From assembly GCF_037996825.1 (NCBI RefSeq), contig NZ_JBBNAC010000001.1, forward strand, positions 2,480,001-2,544,000: a stretch of 64,000 bases of DNA. Reading direction: 5' to 3'. Made by a program: the position numbers and the translations under genes. The notes under the pieces are model-generated. The model saw only the letters and a list, made by a program, of their open reading frames with translations, did not search any database and was not told the DNA's origin. Of the stretch, positions 1-9,700 are shown in pieces; position 1 is the stretch's first letter; every line of letters begins with the position of its first letter. The DNA comes from Bdellovibrio sp. BCCA. Its GTDB lineage: Bacteria > Bdellovibrionota > Bdellovibrionia > Bdellovibrionales > Bdellovibrionaceae.

Positions 1-322
1 GCTGAGTGATCTGCGATCTTTTTCCACCGCGAAAACAATAAATCACCGCATTCGGATTTTGCGCGATAAAACTTTTCCATTTTTCAAGGCGTTCTTCTTT
101 GACGGAGCCAGAGATCAATTCATAGCCAAGCTTCACGGCGGCTTCTTGCCCCTGCTCTTTGTAGGTCGTGCCAATACGGGCGCGTTCAATGTCATTAAGA
201 ATGGGAAGATTCACAGATCCAGGAAGGCTTCCTTGGACAAATTCCACCGGAGCGCGCACATCAATCAGTGGCACATCATGAATAAATAAATCTTTAAGAT
301 GTTCCGGTTTAATATTCTTCAT
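1..322 (-). CDS. selU: tRNA 2-selenouridine synthase, N-terminal part (runs off window)
   Basis: The first 107 codons of a minus-strand gene are present; the rest lies beyond base 1. The visible part is a rhodanese domain: IDVRAPVEF near residue 20, IGTTYKEQGQEAA near 52, and the active-site loop YCFRGGKRSQ near 95-104, whose Cys matches the catalytic Cys of E. coli SelU (YbbB/MnmH). SelU replaces sulfur of 2-thiouridine by selenium at the wobble position of certain tRNAs, using selenophosphate. The P-loop half expected downstream cannot be seen. The start codon at 320-322 abuts the selD stop codon, so the two are surely co-transcribed and the product of the first feeds the second. Identification is by remembered family motifs and is strong. 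Confidence 0.93.
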   Translation of the reverse strand, partial: MKNIKPEHLKDLFIHDVPLIDVRAPVEFVQGSLPGSVNLPILNDIERARIGTTYKEQGQEAAVKLGYELISGSVKEERLEKWKSFIAQNPNAVIYCFRGGKRSQITQ

Positions 323-1372
323 TTAGTTGAAGATCACTGCTTTATCTTGGCGAGCAATAACCTCTCCAATGATCTCAGCAGATTTAAACTTCGCACGCAA
401 GGCCTGAACCATCAAACCGCTCACTTCCGGAGACACGCTTAAGAGCAAGCCTCCGCTGGTTTGTGGATCATGAATCAATAATTTATGAAGAGCGTCTAGT
501 TTAGAAACGTCAATGGAGTCTTCCGTGTATTGAGCATTGCTTCTATGAGCCTTCGTCAGAAAACCCTTTTCCAGGCAATGCATAGTCTTCGCAAAACGCG
601 GAAGTTTTTGTGAGTGAATTCGTAAACTGACTTGGCTTGCTTTCGCTAGTTGCATCGAATGCCCCGAAAGTCCAAAGCCTGTGATGTCTGTCGCCGCACG
701 AACCTCGTTCACCAGATTTGCAGGAATAAAATCAATGGCGTTATTCACAGTGGCCATGCTGAGCAAAGCCTCCATGATATCTTCTTCCGTGGATTCTTGA
801 CGCTTTAAAGAGGCCGTCATAGTGCCCGTACCCAAAGCTTTTGTCAGGATCAAATGATCCCCGGGTTTAGCTTTAGCGTTGGACCATACATGATCAGGAT
901 GAACAAAACCTGTGACGGAAAGACCGAACTTCAAAGTATCGTCGTCAATTGAGTGACCGCCGACGAAATTGGCATCGGCTTCTGCGATTTTATCACTCGC
1001 CCCTTGCATCACATCAACGATCACGTGCTCTGGCATAGTGGCAATTGGAAACGCCAAAATACCCATCGCCGTTTTTGGTTTTCCGCCCATGGCATAGACA
1101 TCGCTCAGCGCATTGGCCGCCGCGATTTCACCGAAAAGTTTGGGAGTATCAACAATGGGAGTAAAAAAATCGAGAGTTTGAACGAGCGCGATTTCGTCGT
1201 TCACTTTGTAAATTGCCGCATCATCAAAAAGACCGCCATCCACCAGAAGATTAGGATGAGGGACCGGGAACTTCACCTGTTGCAAAATTTTACGAAGTTC
1301 GGAGGCGGCCACCTTCGCGGCACATCCTCCTTTTTGCACAGTCTGAGTCAGGGCAATTTTTTCTGAGCTCAT
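323..1372 (-). CDS. selD: Selenide, water dikinase (selenophosphate synthase)
   Basis: A 349-residue protein of normal SelD length. It makes selenophosphate from selenide and ATP in the cytoplasm. The N-terminal motif GGCAAKV gives Cys17 and Lys20, the same positions as the catalytic pair in E. coli SelD. The active-site residue is therefore cysteine, not selenocysteine. Further AIRS/PurM-type motifs include DFFTPIVD, ANALSDVYAMGG, GGHSIDD, TDITGFGLSGH and DPQTSGGLL. It overlaps tatA by four bases (ATGA) and its stop touches the selU start. No selA, selB or tRNA-Sec is visible in the window, so the likely use here is tRNA 2-selenouridine. Confidence 0.97.
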   Translation of the reverse strand: MSSEKIALTQTVQKGGCAAKVAASELRKILQQVKFPVPHPNLLVDGGLFDDAAIYKVNDEIALVQTLDFFTPIVDTPKLFGEIAAANALSDVYAMGGKPKTAMGILAFPIATMPEHVIVDVMQGASDKIAEADANFVGGHSIDDDTLKFGLSVTGFVHPDHVWSNAKAKPGDHLILTKALGTGTMTASLKRQESTEEDIMEALLSMATVNNAIDFIPANLVNEVRAATDITGFGLSGHSMQLAKASQVSLRIHSQKLPRFAKTMHCLEKGFLTKAHRSNAQYTEDSIDVSKLDALHKLLIHDPQTSGGLLLSVSPEVSGLMVQALRAKFKSAEIIGEVIARQDKAVIFN

Positions 1373-1602
1373 GATTGTTTGTGAGAGTCTTTTTCCTCTT
1401 GAGTTTGATTCAGAGGCTGTTCTTGATTTTGAGGAATTTGCTTACCAACTTCACGTTCCTGAGAAGCGTCTTCGTTCAGGCCTTTTTTAAAACCACGGAT
1501 CGCCTCTCCCATAGAACGTCCCAATCCGGGAAGTTTGCTTGGGCCAAAAAGAAGTAAAGCAATGCCGCCAATCAATAGGATTTCAGTCCAACCAAGATTC
1601 AT
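1369..1602 (-). CDS. tatA: Sec-independent (twin-arginine) translocase subunit TatA/E
   Basis: A 77-residue protein with the TatA plan: a short N-terminal membrane helix (about residues 4-21, WTEILLIGGIALLLFG), the conserved FGPSKLPGLGRSMGEAIRGFKKG hinge region leading into an amphipathic helix, and a charged Gln/Glu-rich tail. TatA oligomers form the transport path for folded proteins across the inner membrane. No tatB or tatC lies beside it. Instead the stop codon overlaps the selD start, making it the first gene of a tatA-selD-selU unit. An AGGAGACC-type ribosome site precedes the ATG. The Phe-Gly hinge is intact. Confidence 0.95.
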   Translation of the reverse strand: MNLGWTEILLIGGIALLLFGPSKLPGLGRSMGEAIRGFKKGLNEDASQEREVGKQIPQNQEQPLNQTQEEKDSHKQS

Positions 1603-1692
1603 AAGGTCTCCTCGTTACAATCATGGACGGTACTATAAGCCCTATTGCGTGGCAACAAAAGGCCGTGCATTATATTGAGAAAGGGGGAAACA

Positions 1693-2088
1693 ATGCTGAG
1701 TTTCATCGTCGTCTTATTCCTCGCGGGTGATGCGCAGGCCCAAGAACAGGCCCCGCCCAAGAAGATCAATACAAACCTTTATGAGCAGGAAGCAGAACCT
1801 GAAAAAACCAAAAGCTTTAGCGCCAAAGTGAAAGTGGTGCGCGAAGAAAGCGATGGCGTTGAGGTGTTTTTTGAAGGAGAGAACAAAGGCGCATACAGCC
1901 TTTTGCGCTCTACGGAGCACTATGCCAAGATGCTTAAAGATCTCGAAGACAGTCGTAAACCCACAGGCAAACCTGTGAAAGTTGTCGCGACGACTGAAAA
2001 ACGTATTAAGACCGTTGAAAAAAGCAAAAGCACGGAAGGTTCCGGAGACCCGAACAAACCTTGGGATTTCGGAAAAATTCCAGACTGA
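1693..2088 (+). CDS. Small exported protein of unknown function
   Basis: A 131-residue protein. I chose the ATG at 1693 because a GAAAGGGGGA ribosome site sits just before it; an in-frame start at 1645 would add 16 residues with no such site. The N-terminus MLSFIVVLFLAGDAQA looks like a short signal peptide. The mature part is charged, rich in Lys and Glu, with no motif I recognise. The middle segment has a VFFEGENKGAYSLL stretch that may be a small beta fold. It lies alone, divergent from tatA. Function is unknown and a periplasmic location is inferred. Confidence 0.7.
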   Translation: MLSFIVVLFLAGDAQAQEQAPPKKINTNLYEQEAEPEKTKSFSAKVKVVREESDGVEVFFEGENKGAYSLLRSTEHYAKMLKDLEDSRKPTGKPVKVVATTEKRIKTVEKSKSTEGSGDPNKPWDFGKIPD

Positions 2089-2143
2089 GCCCCATCTGAT
2101 TCATCTTGCGTAAGCGCTCGGGAAGTGAGATTTTCAGCCTTCA

Positions 2144-4258
2144 ATGAAAACATCCCGGGCGCAGTGGCTTAACCAATCTTGGCTGTACTTAAAACGCATT
2201 CTGATCGTGAATGCGGTCTTCATCGTGATTGGCTTTTTGTGGCGAGTCGCTTTCTATCTTTACTACGGAAATTCCCAAGAACTTTCGCAACTGCACGGTG
2301 ATGTTCTTCACGCGTTTGTTTTAGGCGCGCGCTTTGACAGCACGGTTTTATTTTATATCAACGCCATTCCTTTTTTGATTTTGTTTTTGCTAAGCCTTTT
2401 CTCTTTCTGGAAGGGCTTTGAAGGTTTCTTAGGAAAAATCTTTTCGCGCTTCACAAAGTTTTTAATCCCCTACTACACCGTCATGCTTTTGATCGTGACA
2501 TTTATTTCTGCGGTGGATTTCGGGTTTTATAGTTTCTATCAAGACCGTATCAATGTTTTGATCTTTGGTTTTTTCACTGACGACACGACGGCCTTAATCA
2601 AAACCATGTGGAGAAATTACCCCATTGTTTGGATTTTCTTAGGGCTTGGTGTTTTCACTTACTGTTTGTGGAAGGGTTTAAAGATCAACTTTACGGAAGG
2701 TCGGGAATGGCTTCCGTTAAAGTCCTACGCCGTTTCTTATCCTATTTTCGTGCTATTCTTTTTTGCGTTGTTCTTGCTTAATGGCGTCGGAGCCCGCGGT
2801 TCTTTAGCACTTTTTCCTTTAAGCGAAATGGACACCGGGATTTCTAAAAGTATTTTTGTGAATCATTTATGCTTTAACGGCACACGCGCTTTTTCTCGCG
2901 CCATTGAACTAAAGTCTTTGCAGACCTCAAAATGGGATAGCAATCTTCGTCATTATGGCTACGGTGACAATCCGGCTTTAGCCTTTGCGGATTTTTATCA
3001 GATCCCTTTGGATAAAGTTCCTGCTGATCCCTTGGAATTAATGAAACACAAAACCCCTCCAAATCCTTGGGCTGAAAAAACGCGTCCTCATGTCGTGGTT
3101 TTGACGATGGAGTCTTTAGGGGCTTACTGGTTTAAATACCAAGATCCCAGTTTTGATTTGGTTGGGAACTTTAAAAAGCATCTTCATGAAGACACTTATC
3201 TGACGCATTTTCTTTCGAGCACCAATGCGACGATTGGAAGTTTAAGCTGCTTGATGATTGGCTCCCCTCAAAGACCGATCAGTGAGTTTTTGACAGAGAG
3301 TGATTACCTGCAAGTGCCTTTCCGCTCAAGTCCTGCACGTGTATTTAAAAGTGCCGGTTACAAAGCAAGATTCTTGTATGGTGGAAATCCCGGCTGGCGC
3401 GAAGTGAATAAGTTTGCCTTGATGCAGGATTTTGACACGGTTGAAGGTGAAACAGAGATCGCCGAGGGCCTTGGTGGACTTAAAGAAAAACATGATTGGG
3501 GCATCTATGATGAAGATGTTTTTGATTATGTCTTTAAAACTTTGAGTGACGCCAAAGAACCGCAATTCTTGCTCACAATGACGACGACCAATCATCCTCC
3601 TTATCAGCTTCCCGCAAGTTATGAATCTCCAGAATTAAAGGTACCTGACGAGTTGGCTTCTCGTCTGATTGTTGATAAAGCTTTAGCGGCTCAGCGTTTT
3701 GCGACTTATCGTTATTCTACTGATAAGCTCGCTGCATTCTTGGATCGCATTAAAAAATCCCCTTTGAAAGACAAAGTCATTATCGCCGTTACTGGTGACC
3801 ATACGTTTTGGATTGTGAACTTCACCGAGCAAGAACTTTTACAAAAAGGCTCGGTTCCCTTTTACATTTACATGCCGGAAGCCATTCGTAAAAAATTAGA
3901 TCCGGAAACTTTTGGTTCGCAAGTCGATATCGCTCCCACTTTGTACAACCTTGCTCTTTCAAATCAGGAATATAATTCTTTAGGACGTGATTTATTCTCT
4001 AAAGGTGACGACTTTGCCGTGAACGCTTCCAACCTGATTGTCGACCGCACCGGCGGAGTGTTGGCGGCTGGCAAAGCGATTGATGACCACGCTCTGGATT
4101 GGCAAGGCTCTTATGAGCGTTTGATCCCTGGTGAAAACACGGAGCATAAAAAATCTTTGTCTGTGAAATACAAATCCTTGATGGGCGTCCTAGATTACTA
4201 TTTCATGAAAGAGAAACAAGATAAGAAAGGCATGCAGCATGCGAATTCTCGTCGTTGA
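2144..4258 (+). CDS. LTA synthase-like membrane sulfatase/phosphotransferase
   Basis: A 704-residue protein with about five N-terminal membrane helices (to about residue 225) and an extracytoplasmic alkaline-phosphatase-superfamily domain. The family's metal and catalytic positions can be placed: Glu323 in LTMESLG, Thr363 in STNATIGSL as likely nucleophile, His484 in TTTNHPPYQLP, and Asp552-His553 in VTGDHTFW. LtaS and OpgB-type enzymes move phosphoglycerol or phosphoethanolamine from lipids onto glycans. Gram-negative bacteria lack LTA, so the acceptor here is probably a periplasmic glucan or lipid A; this cannot be told from sequence. The end overlaps the response regulator by 20 bases, so the enzyme and the two-component system are one operon. 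Confidence 0.88.
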   Translation: MKTSRAQWLNQSWLYLKRILIVNAVFIVIGFLWRVAFYLYYGNSQELSQLHGDVLHAFVLGARFDSTVLFYINAIPFLILFLLSLFSFWKGFEGFLGKIFSRFTKFLIPYYTVMLLIVTFISAVDFGFYSFYQDRINVLIFGFFTDDTTALIKTMWRNYPIVWIFLGLGVFTYCLWKGLKINFTEGREWLPLKSYAVSYPIFVLFFFALFLLNGVGARGSLALFPLSEMDTGISKSIFVNHLCFNGTRAFSRAIELKSLQTSKWDSNLRHYGYGDNPALAFADFYQIPLDKVPADPLELMKHKTPPNPWAEKTRPHVVVLTMESLGAYWFKYQDPSFDLVGNFKKHLHEDTYLTHFLSSTNATIGSLSCLMIGSPQRPISEFLTESDYLQVPFRSSPARVFKSAGYKARFLYGGNPGWREVNKFALMQDFDTVEGETEIAEGLGGLKEKHDWGIYDEDVFDYVFKTLSDAKEPQFLLTMTTTNHPPYQLPASYESPELKVPDELASRLIVDKALAAQRFATYRYSTDKLAAFLDRIKKSPLKDKVIIAVTGDHTFWIVNFTEQELLQKGSVPFYIYMPEAIRKKLDPETFGSQVDIAPTLYNLALSNQEYNSLGRDLFSKGDDFAVNASNLIVDRTGGVLAAGKAIDDHALDWQGSYERLIPGENTEHKKSLSVKYKSLMGVLDYYFMKEKQDKKGMQHANSRR

Positions 4259-4925
4259 AGACCAGGCCAAAATGGCGAACTTTCTAAAAAAAGGTCTGAA
4301 TGAAGTCGGCTATGCAGTGGATATTGCCGAGTGCGGCTCTGCAGCCGAATCTTACATGGCTCAAGGTGATTACGATCTTGTGATTTTAGACGTGATGTTG
4401 CCTGATCAAAGCGGCATCGATACCGCTCGCCACATCCGTCGCGATGGTTACGATGGCCCGATCTTGATGGTCACGGCTCTTTCTACAACCAAGGACAAAG
4501 TTCATGGACTTGACGCTGGGGCTGACGATTATTTGACGAAGCCTTATTCTTTTGACGAACTTCATGCGCGCGTGCGTGCTCTTCTTCGTCGTAAAACTCC
4601 GGCAGGCAATGGTGTTGCTTCAAACACTTTAAAGTATGCGGATCTTGAATTGGATTTGATTCAGCGTAAAGCGCGCCGTTCAGGCCAAGAGATTTCTTTA
4701 ACAACAAAAGAATTCGCTTTGCTTGAATACTTTATGCGTAATCCTGAAAGACCTTTGGGCCGTGTTTCTATTGCCGAACACGTTTGGGATATTCACTTTG
4801 ATTCTGAAAGCAACGTCATCGATGTCTACATCAATTTGCTACGTAAGAAAATTGATGCTCCTTTTTCAAAGCGACTGATTCATACAGTGGTAGGCACGGG
4901 TTATGTTCTTAAAGAGAATTTATAA
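4239..4925 (+). CDS. OmpR/PhoB-family response regulator
   Basis: A 228-residue two-domain regulator. The receiver domain (1-120) has the acidic pair E7-D8, phosphoacceptor Asp51 in VILDVMLPDQSG, and the LTKPYSFDEL loop with the conserved Lys near 101. A winged-helix DNA-binding domain follows (about 130-225), with LTTKEFALLEYFMRNPERPLGR and the typical ending VVGTGYVLKE. It should be phosphorylated by the kinase encoded next. It starts inside the end of the sulfatase gene and its last codons overlap the kinase start, so three genes are translated in a coupled manner. Target genes are unknown; its own operon is a natural candidate. Confidence 0.96.
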   Translation: MRILVVEDQAKMANFLKKGLNEVGYAVDIAECGSAAESYMAQGDYDLVILDVMLPDQSGIDTARHIRRDGYDGPILMVTALSTTKDKVHGLDAGADDYLTKPYSFDELHARVRALLRRKTPAGNGVASNTLKYADLELDLIQRKARRSGQEISLTTKEFALLEYFMRNPERPLGRVSIAEHVWDIHFDSESNVIDVYINLLRKKIDAPFSKRLIHTVVGTGYVLKENL

Positions 4926-6360
4926 TTTCTTTTCAAGTTTCAGCATCCGTCTGCGTTTGTCTTTGATCTTCGTTCTGATTTTCGGAGCGACGACAATCTT
5001 TTTTAATATGTTCTTATTCAAGGCGATGATCGATACGCTTCAACAAGACTTTGATGATGCGCTTTTCAACTACTCCGTCGACGTTTCGGAAGGAATTGAG
5101 ATTGGGGTCAAGGGTGATTTAAGCTTTCCTCCCCTGCGCTTAGATCATGGTAAAATTCTTCCGTTCCCTTTGGGAACAGCTTTGATTCAAGTGCGCCACA
5201 GTTCAGGTGCCGTCCTTGCGCGCGTTGGGAATTTCGGGGAATTTAATCCACCTTATAAAAAAGATTTCGAGCGCATTTGGGCTGGTGAAGAAGCGACTTA
5301 TCGAACCATTGAACACATCCGCAATATTCCCTCAGCCGAAGCGGATTCTTACCGATTGATTTCGTTTCCTTTAGACAACGCTGCAAAACCGCAGCTTCTT
5401 TTGCAAATTGCGGTTCCGATGACGTTGATGGAAACACAGATCTCGCAGCGTTTAACGCTCTTGCAAGTCGGTATTCCTTTTGTATTGTTAATTGCAACTC
5501 TCGGTGGTCTTTTCCTTTCTGCTCGTGCACTGAATCCGTTGAAAAACATGATTAACACCGCCAAAGAAATCAAGGCGAGCGAACTGTCTCAACGAGTTCC
5601 TATTCCTAATGCCAATGACGAGATTAAAACTCTCGCTTTAACTTTGAATGAAATGCTCGACCGTATTCAGCAGGCCTTTCAAAGTCAGGAGCGTTTCGTC
5701 GCGGATGCTTCTCATCAGCTGCTCACTCCTCTAACGATCATGCGTGGGGAATTGGAGCTTCTGCAAAAGACTGAGAAAAAAGATATCGATCAGTTTATTA
5801 AAAGCGGTTTGCAAGAGGTGGATAATCTGTCAAGCATTGTGCAAGAGATGTTGCTCTTGGCTCGCGTCGATGCCGGGATTGGCGCTTTAAACATGCAAGA
5901 GATTGCCTTGGATGAGTTGATCTTTGAAGTGCTGCCTCGTTGTGAGAAGCTTGCAAGTTCAAAAAATATCAAAATTAAACTCAATATCAACAACGAGACA
6001 TCCGAAGATCGCAAAATGGTCCGTGGAGATAATGATCTTCTTCAGAATCTTGTGACGAATGTGATTGAGAACGCGATCAAGTATTCTCCGAACGGTGAAG
6101 TTGTGACTGTCACTTTGGTTTGGAAAGAAGATGTGACTGAACTTATCGTGGATGACAACGGCCCCGGCATTCCTGAAGAACTTCTTCCATTCATTTTCGA
6201 ACGCTTTTCTCGCGGGTCTAATATGGAGACACGAGTTAAGGGCTTTGGTCTGGGTTTAGCGATTGCTCAAAAAATAGCCATTCTTCATGAGGCTAAGCTA
6301 ACTGCGCAAAATCATTCAGGACACGGTGCGAGATTTAGTTTTGAAATTAAAAACATTTAA
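4903..6360 (+). CDS. Membrane sensor histidine kinase
   Basis: A 485-residue sensor kinase. It has a membrane helix near 16-38, a periplasmic sensor region of about 150 residues, a second helix near 188-210, HAMP (about 210-262), a dimerisation/phosphoacceptor domain with His271 in DASHQLLTPL, and an ATPase domain with N-box NVIENAIKYSPNG, DDNGPGIP and GFGLGLAIAQ. The residue after His271 is Gln, where most kinases have Glu or Asp; this position is the usual general base, so activity may be tuned. The start overlaps the regulator by 23 bases. The partner is almost certainly the upstream response regulator. The ligand is unknown. Confidence 0.95.
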   Translation: MFLKRIYNFFSSFSIRLRLSLIFVLIFGATTIFFNMFLFKAMIDTLQQDFDDALFNYSVDVSEGIEIGVKGDLSFPPLRLDHGKILPFPLGTALIQVRHSSGAVLARVGNFGEFNPPYKKDFERIWAGEEATYRTIEHIRNIPSAEADSYRLISFPLDNAAKPQLLLQIAVPMTLMETQISQRLTLLQVGIPFVLLIATLGGLFLSARALNPLKNMINTAKEIKASELSQRVPIPNANDEIKTLALTLNEMLDRIQQAFQSQERFVADASHQLLTPLTIMRGELELLQKTEKKDIDQFIKSGLQEVDNLSSIVQEMLLLARVDAGIGALNMQEIALDELIFEVLPRCEKLASSKNIKIKLNINNETSEDRKMVRGDNDLLQNLVTNVIENAIKYSPNGEVVTVTLVWKEDVTELIVDDNGPGIPEELLPFIFERFSRGSNMETRVKGFGLGLAIAQKIAILHEAKLTAQNHSGHGARFSFEIKNI

Positions 6361-6445
6361 TTCGGTTTTAATGGGGGTTTTAACACTGTTTGCTAATCTT
6401 CTAGTGTTTCCAATTGAAGCTAACAATAACCATTAGGAGGTTACT

Positions 6446-6655
6446 ATGAAAATCGCTTCTGTTTTGATGACTCTTGTTTTTGCTGGTGTAGTTGCTCAAG
6501 CTAACGAAACTGCTCCTGCAGCTGCTGCAACAACTACAGCTCCTGCTGCTCCTGCAGCTGAAATGAAAAAAGAAGAAACAAAAGCTCCAGCTAAGAAAAA
6601 ACACGCTAAAAAAGCTGAGAAAAAAGAAGAAGCTGCTGCTCCTGCAGGTCACTAA
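6446..6655 (+). CDS. Small exported Ala/Lys/Glu-rich protein
   Basis: A 69-residue protein with a clear signal peptide (MKIASVLMTLVFAGVVAQA) and a low-complexity mature part. It is alanine/threonine/proline-rich first, then lysine/glutamate-rich (AKKKHAKKAEKKEE), ending AAAPAGH. A strong AGGAGG ribosome site lies eight bases before the ATG, and a good intrinsic terminator follows the gene. It therefore appears to be a monocistronic, highly expressed transcript. Composition suggests an extended, basic periplasmic or outer-membrane-associated peptide, in the style of small alanine-rich envelope proteins. No specific function can be assigned. Confidence 0.8.
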   Translation: MKIASVLMTLVFAGVVAQANETAPAAAATTTAPAAPAAEMKKEETKAPAKKKHAKKAEKKEEAAAPAGH

Positions 6656-6674
6656 TCCCCGCTATGCGGAGGAG

Positions 6675-6730
6675 GTGTCGCTTGCGACACTGGACTGCGC
6701 AGCTTAGGATAAGTGAGAGCTTCGCTCTTA
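6675..6730 (+). other. Two hairpins in the 3' UTR before the terminator
   Basis: GTGTCG-CTTG-CGACAC (6675-6690) is a perfect 6-bp stem with a 4-base loop. GAGAGC-TTC-GCTCTT (6715-6729) is a second stem. Both lie between the small Ala/Lys-rich gene and its terminator. With the terminator they make a three-hairpin tail that could stabilise the mRNA or be a 3'-UTR-derived small RNA. Confidence 0.45.
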
Positions 6731-6733
6731 TGG

Positions 6734-6764
6734 AAAAGGGAACCGCAAGGTTCCCTTTTTTTAT
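6734..6764 (+). terminator. Intrinsic terminator with GCAA tetraloop
   Basis: AAAAGGGAACC (6734-6744) pairs with GGTTCCCTTTT (6749-6759) around a GCAA loop, followed by a run of T. It ends the transcript of the small exported protein and also separates it from the convergent ABC transporter gene. Confidence 0.9.
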
Positions 6765-6792
6765 TTGTAGGAGGCACCGTGGCCTCCCCTTC

Positions 6793-9700
6793 TTAAACCA
6801 AACTTTCTTCGATTTCTTCTTTTGAAAACTCAGTCGGTCTGCGGATGGATTTCACTTCTCCGGCGGAGATCTCGACGATCTGATCGCAGTCGGCAATGGT
6901 TCCTAGGCGATGCGCGATGATGAGCATCGTGACACCTGTGAATGACTGACGAATTACTTTCTGCAATAGCGCATCTGTTTGCACGTCAACGCTGGCGGTG
7001 GCTTCATCCATCACAATCACACGGGCTTTTGTTAACAAGGCGCGCGCTAGACACAAGAGCTGTCTTTGACCTTGGCTTAAGTTCAACCCGCCTTCTGTTA
7101 CCGGCGAATGAAGTCCTTGCGGAAGGTCTGAAACATACTCCCACATCGAAGCATGTCTTAAAGCGCCGATTACTTCTTCGTCTGTGTATTCATTGTAGCG
7201 ATCCAAGTTGTTACGAATCGTTCCCATGAAAAGTGTCGGATCTTGCGGAATGATTGCAAGGCTGCGACGAAGTTTTTCTAAAGGTACTGACGCCGTTTCA
7301 ACTCCATCGATTACAATGCGTCCGTCTTCGGCTTCAATAAATCTAAAAAGCGATTGGAAGAATGTGCTCTTCCCTGAACCCGTGCGACCAATAATCCCCA
7401 CGCGACTTCCCGCTTCGACTTTAAAAGTGATTCCTTTTAAAACCAAAGGTAGATGATCGGCATAGCGGATTTTTAAACCTTCGACGGAAATTTCACCAAA
7501 CTCCGGCCAAGTTGGACGAAGAGGCTCCGCACTTGGTTTGAGTACGGACTTTTCCGACGGTAGATTTGAGAAAAACTTTAAGCGCTCAATCGAGGTCATG
7601 CGCGATTCGATATCGGCAAAGACACGAACACCCCAATTCAAAAATCCCCAGAACGACAAAGAATACAAAGTCACAAGACCCGCCGTTCCCGCATCCATCA
7701 CTCCCGCATAGGCAGACAATGTTACACCGATGGTTGTCGTCATTGAGATCAATCCCCCAATGAGCGGAATGCGTGACGAGAACCAACGATTGATCAAGTA
7801 ATGCGAATAAAACATGCGTTGGCTGTGCGCGAGTTTGTCATAAAAGTTGCGCATAAACCAAGATGTTTTATTAAAACTGCGAATGACGATCAAACCTTGC
7901 AAGCTTTCTTTAAAGTGAGCGTAACGAGGAGATCTTGCCACGCTGTCAAAACGTTTTACTTCGCGCGCCGGACGACGATAGTCTCTTTGCAAGACGTAAT
8001 ACAACGCCATCACGGGACCAATCACCACGATCATCAAGGGCATCAATCCTAAGATCAGAACCAACGACACAACGACTTGTAAAAAGCAGTGAACCGCAGA
8101 GTCAAAACTCCATTGTAAATACACATCCACAGATTCGATATCTCGAGAGAATCTTTGAATGATTCGACCAATCGGTGTTGAATCAAAAAATCTCACAGGC
8201 GAATACAAAACGCTTTTCAGCATTTTATCATGCATGTTTTTACCCGCACGGATTCCGCGCTCTAACCAAAAAAGATGATTGAGCAACGAGCCCACAAGAA
8301 CTGACAAACCAATCAAACCGTAAATTCCAACGGCCGATAAAGCTGTCCACTGAGTTTGATGGTCCGAATAGTACGACAGCCACGCTTTTTGTAAAAGCGG
8401 AAGCAATGTTACACCGACGGCTCCACAAAGAAGCACAGTTAAAATCAATGGCTTCGTATAACGGCCATCACCACCAAGTGAACTGATATAATCCCAGTAG
8501 ACGGAACCTTTCACCGCTCCGACCTCGCGCTCTTCATCTTCTGTCACGCGGGATTTTTTATCATTTACGCTTTCAACGGCTTTAGCTTCCTCGGCCTCCA
8601 TTGCGAGATTTTGACTTTCGGCTTTGCCCGCGTCGGCACCTTCAGCGGACTCCTGCTCGCCTTGCGTTTTTCCGTGTTCTTTATAAAATTCCGCAAATGG
8701 CTCGCAGATTTTAAGAAGCTCTTCGAAAGTTCCAGATCCTTTGACGACACCGTCTTCAACGAAGATCACTTGATCGAATTGTGGCAAATATTCCAAACGA
8801 TGCGTCACCACAATGCGCGTGATATCTTTCCACGCGCCAAAAATCAGACGGTCACACAAAAGTTTTTCTGTATCTGCATCCACTGCCGAAAGAGGATCAT
8901 CTAACAAAACCACTTGGGGCTTGCGCAAATAAGCGCGAGCTAAAGCGACACGTTGTTTTTGACCGCCCGAAAGATTCACACCTTTTTCGCCGATCTCAGT
9001 GCGAAGACCACCGGACCATTCTTTCAAGTCACGACTTAAGCAGCTGTTGTGCAAAGAACGACGAAGCTCTTCTTTAGAAACTTCTTCCCCGAAAGAAAGG
9101 TTTTCTAAAAGAGTGCTATTAATAATGTAAGCCTCTTGCGGCACATAGGCCATGCGGGGTCTTTCACCTCTTTCTAGCGGGAAAAACTCAACAGTTCCTT
9201 TTGTGACAGGCACTTCACCGAGCAATCCATAAAGAAGCGAACTTTTTCCTGATCCCACAGGTCCCACAATCGCCAATGATTGACCTGGTTGTACGCTTAC
9301 ATCCACACCGCGCAAAACATCTTCTTGAGAGCCAGGATAAGTGACAGTGACATTTTGCAAAGTCAGTCCCACCGGTGTATCAAGCTTGGTGCTTTCGACC
9401 GTGGAGATTTCCACTTCATCTTGCTTTAAGAAGTTAAGAATACGCCCCGCACCCACAACCGCCGTGGTGTAGCGTGAAATCAAACGCGATAAATCCCCGA
9501 ACGGTCCTTCTAAAAGACCGAATAAAGAAATACACGTAAAGATAATCGCCGCATTCAAAGTTTCTCCGCGCCAGGCATGCACTGCTAACGCGACAAATAA
9601 AACTAATGTCGACACCGCCAAGTAACCTAAACTTGAAATCACTTCCGCGCGCGCCAAACGGCGGCGGCTTAAAAGTTCTTTTTCACGAACATCAGTGACT

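Noticed and set aside
6401-6652. Minus-strand Ser/Phe-rich frame opposite the small Ala/Lys-rich gene
   Set aside because: Low-complexity shadow of the real gene, which has the signal peptide, AGGAGG site and terminator.
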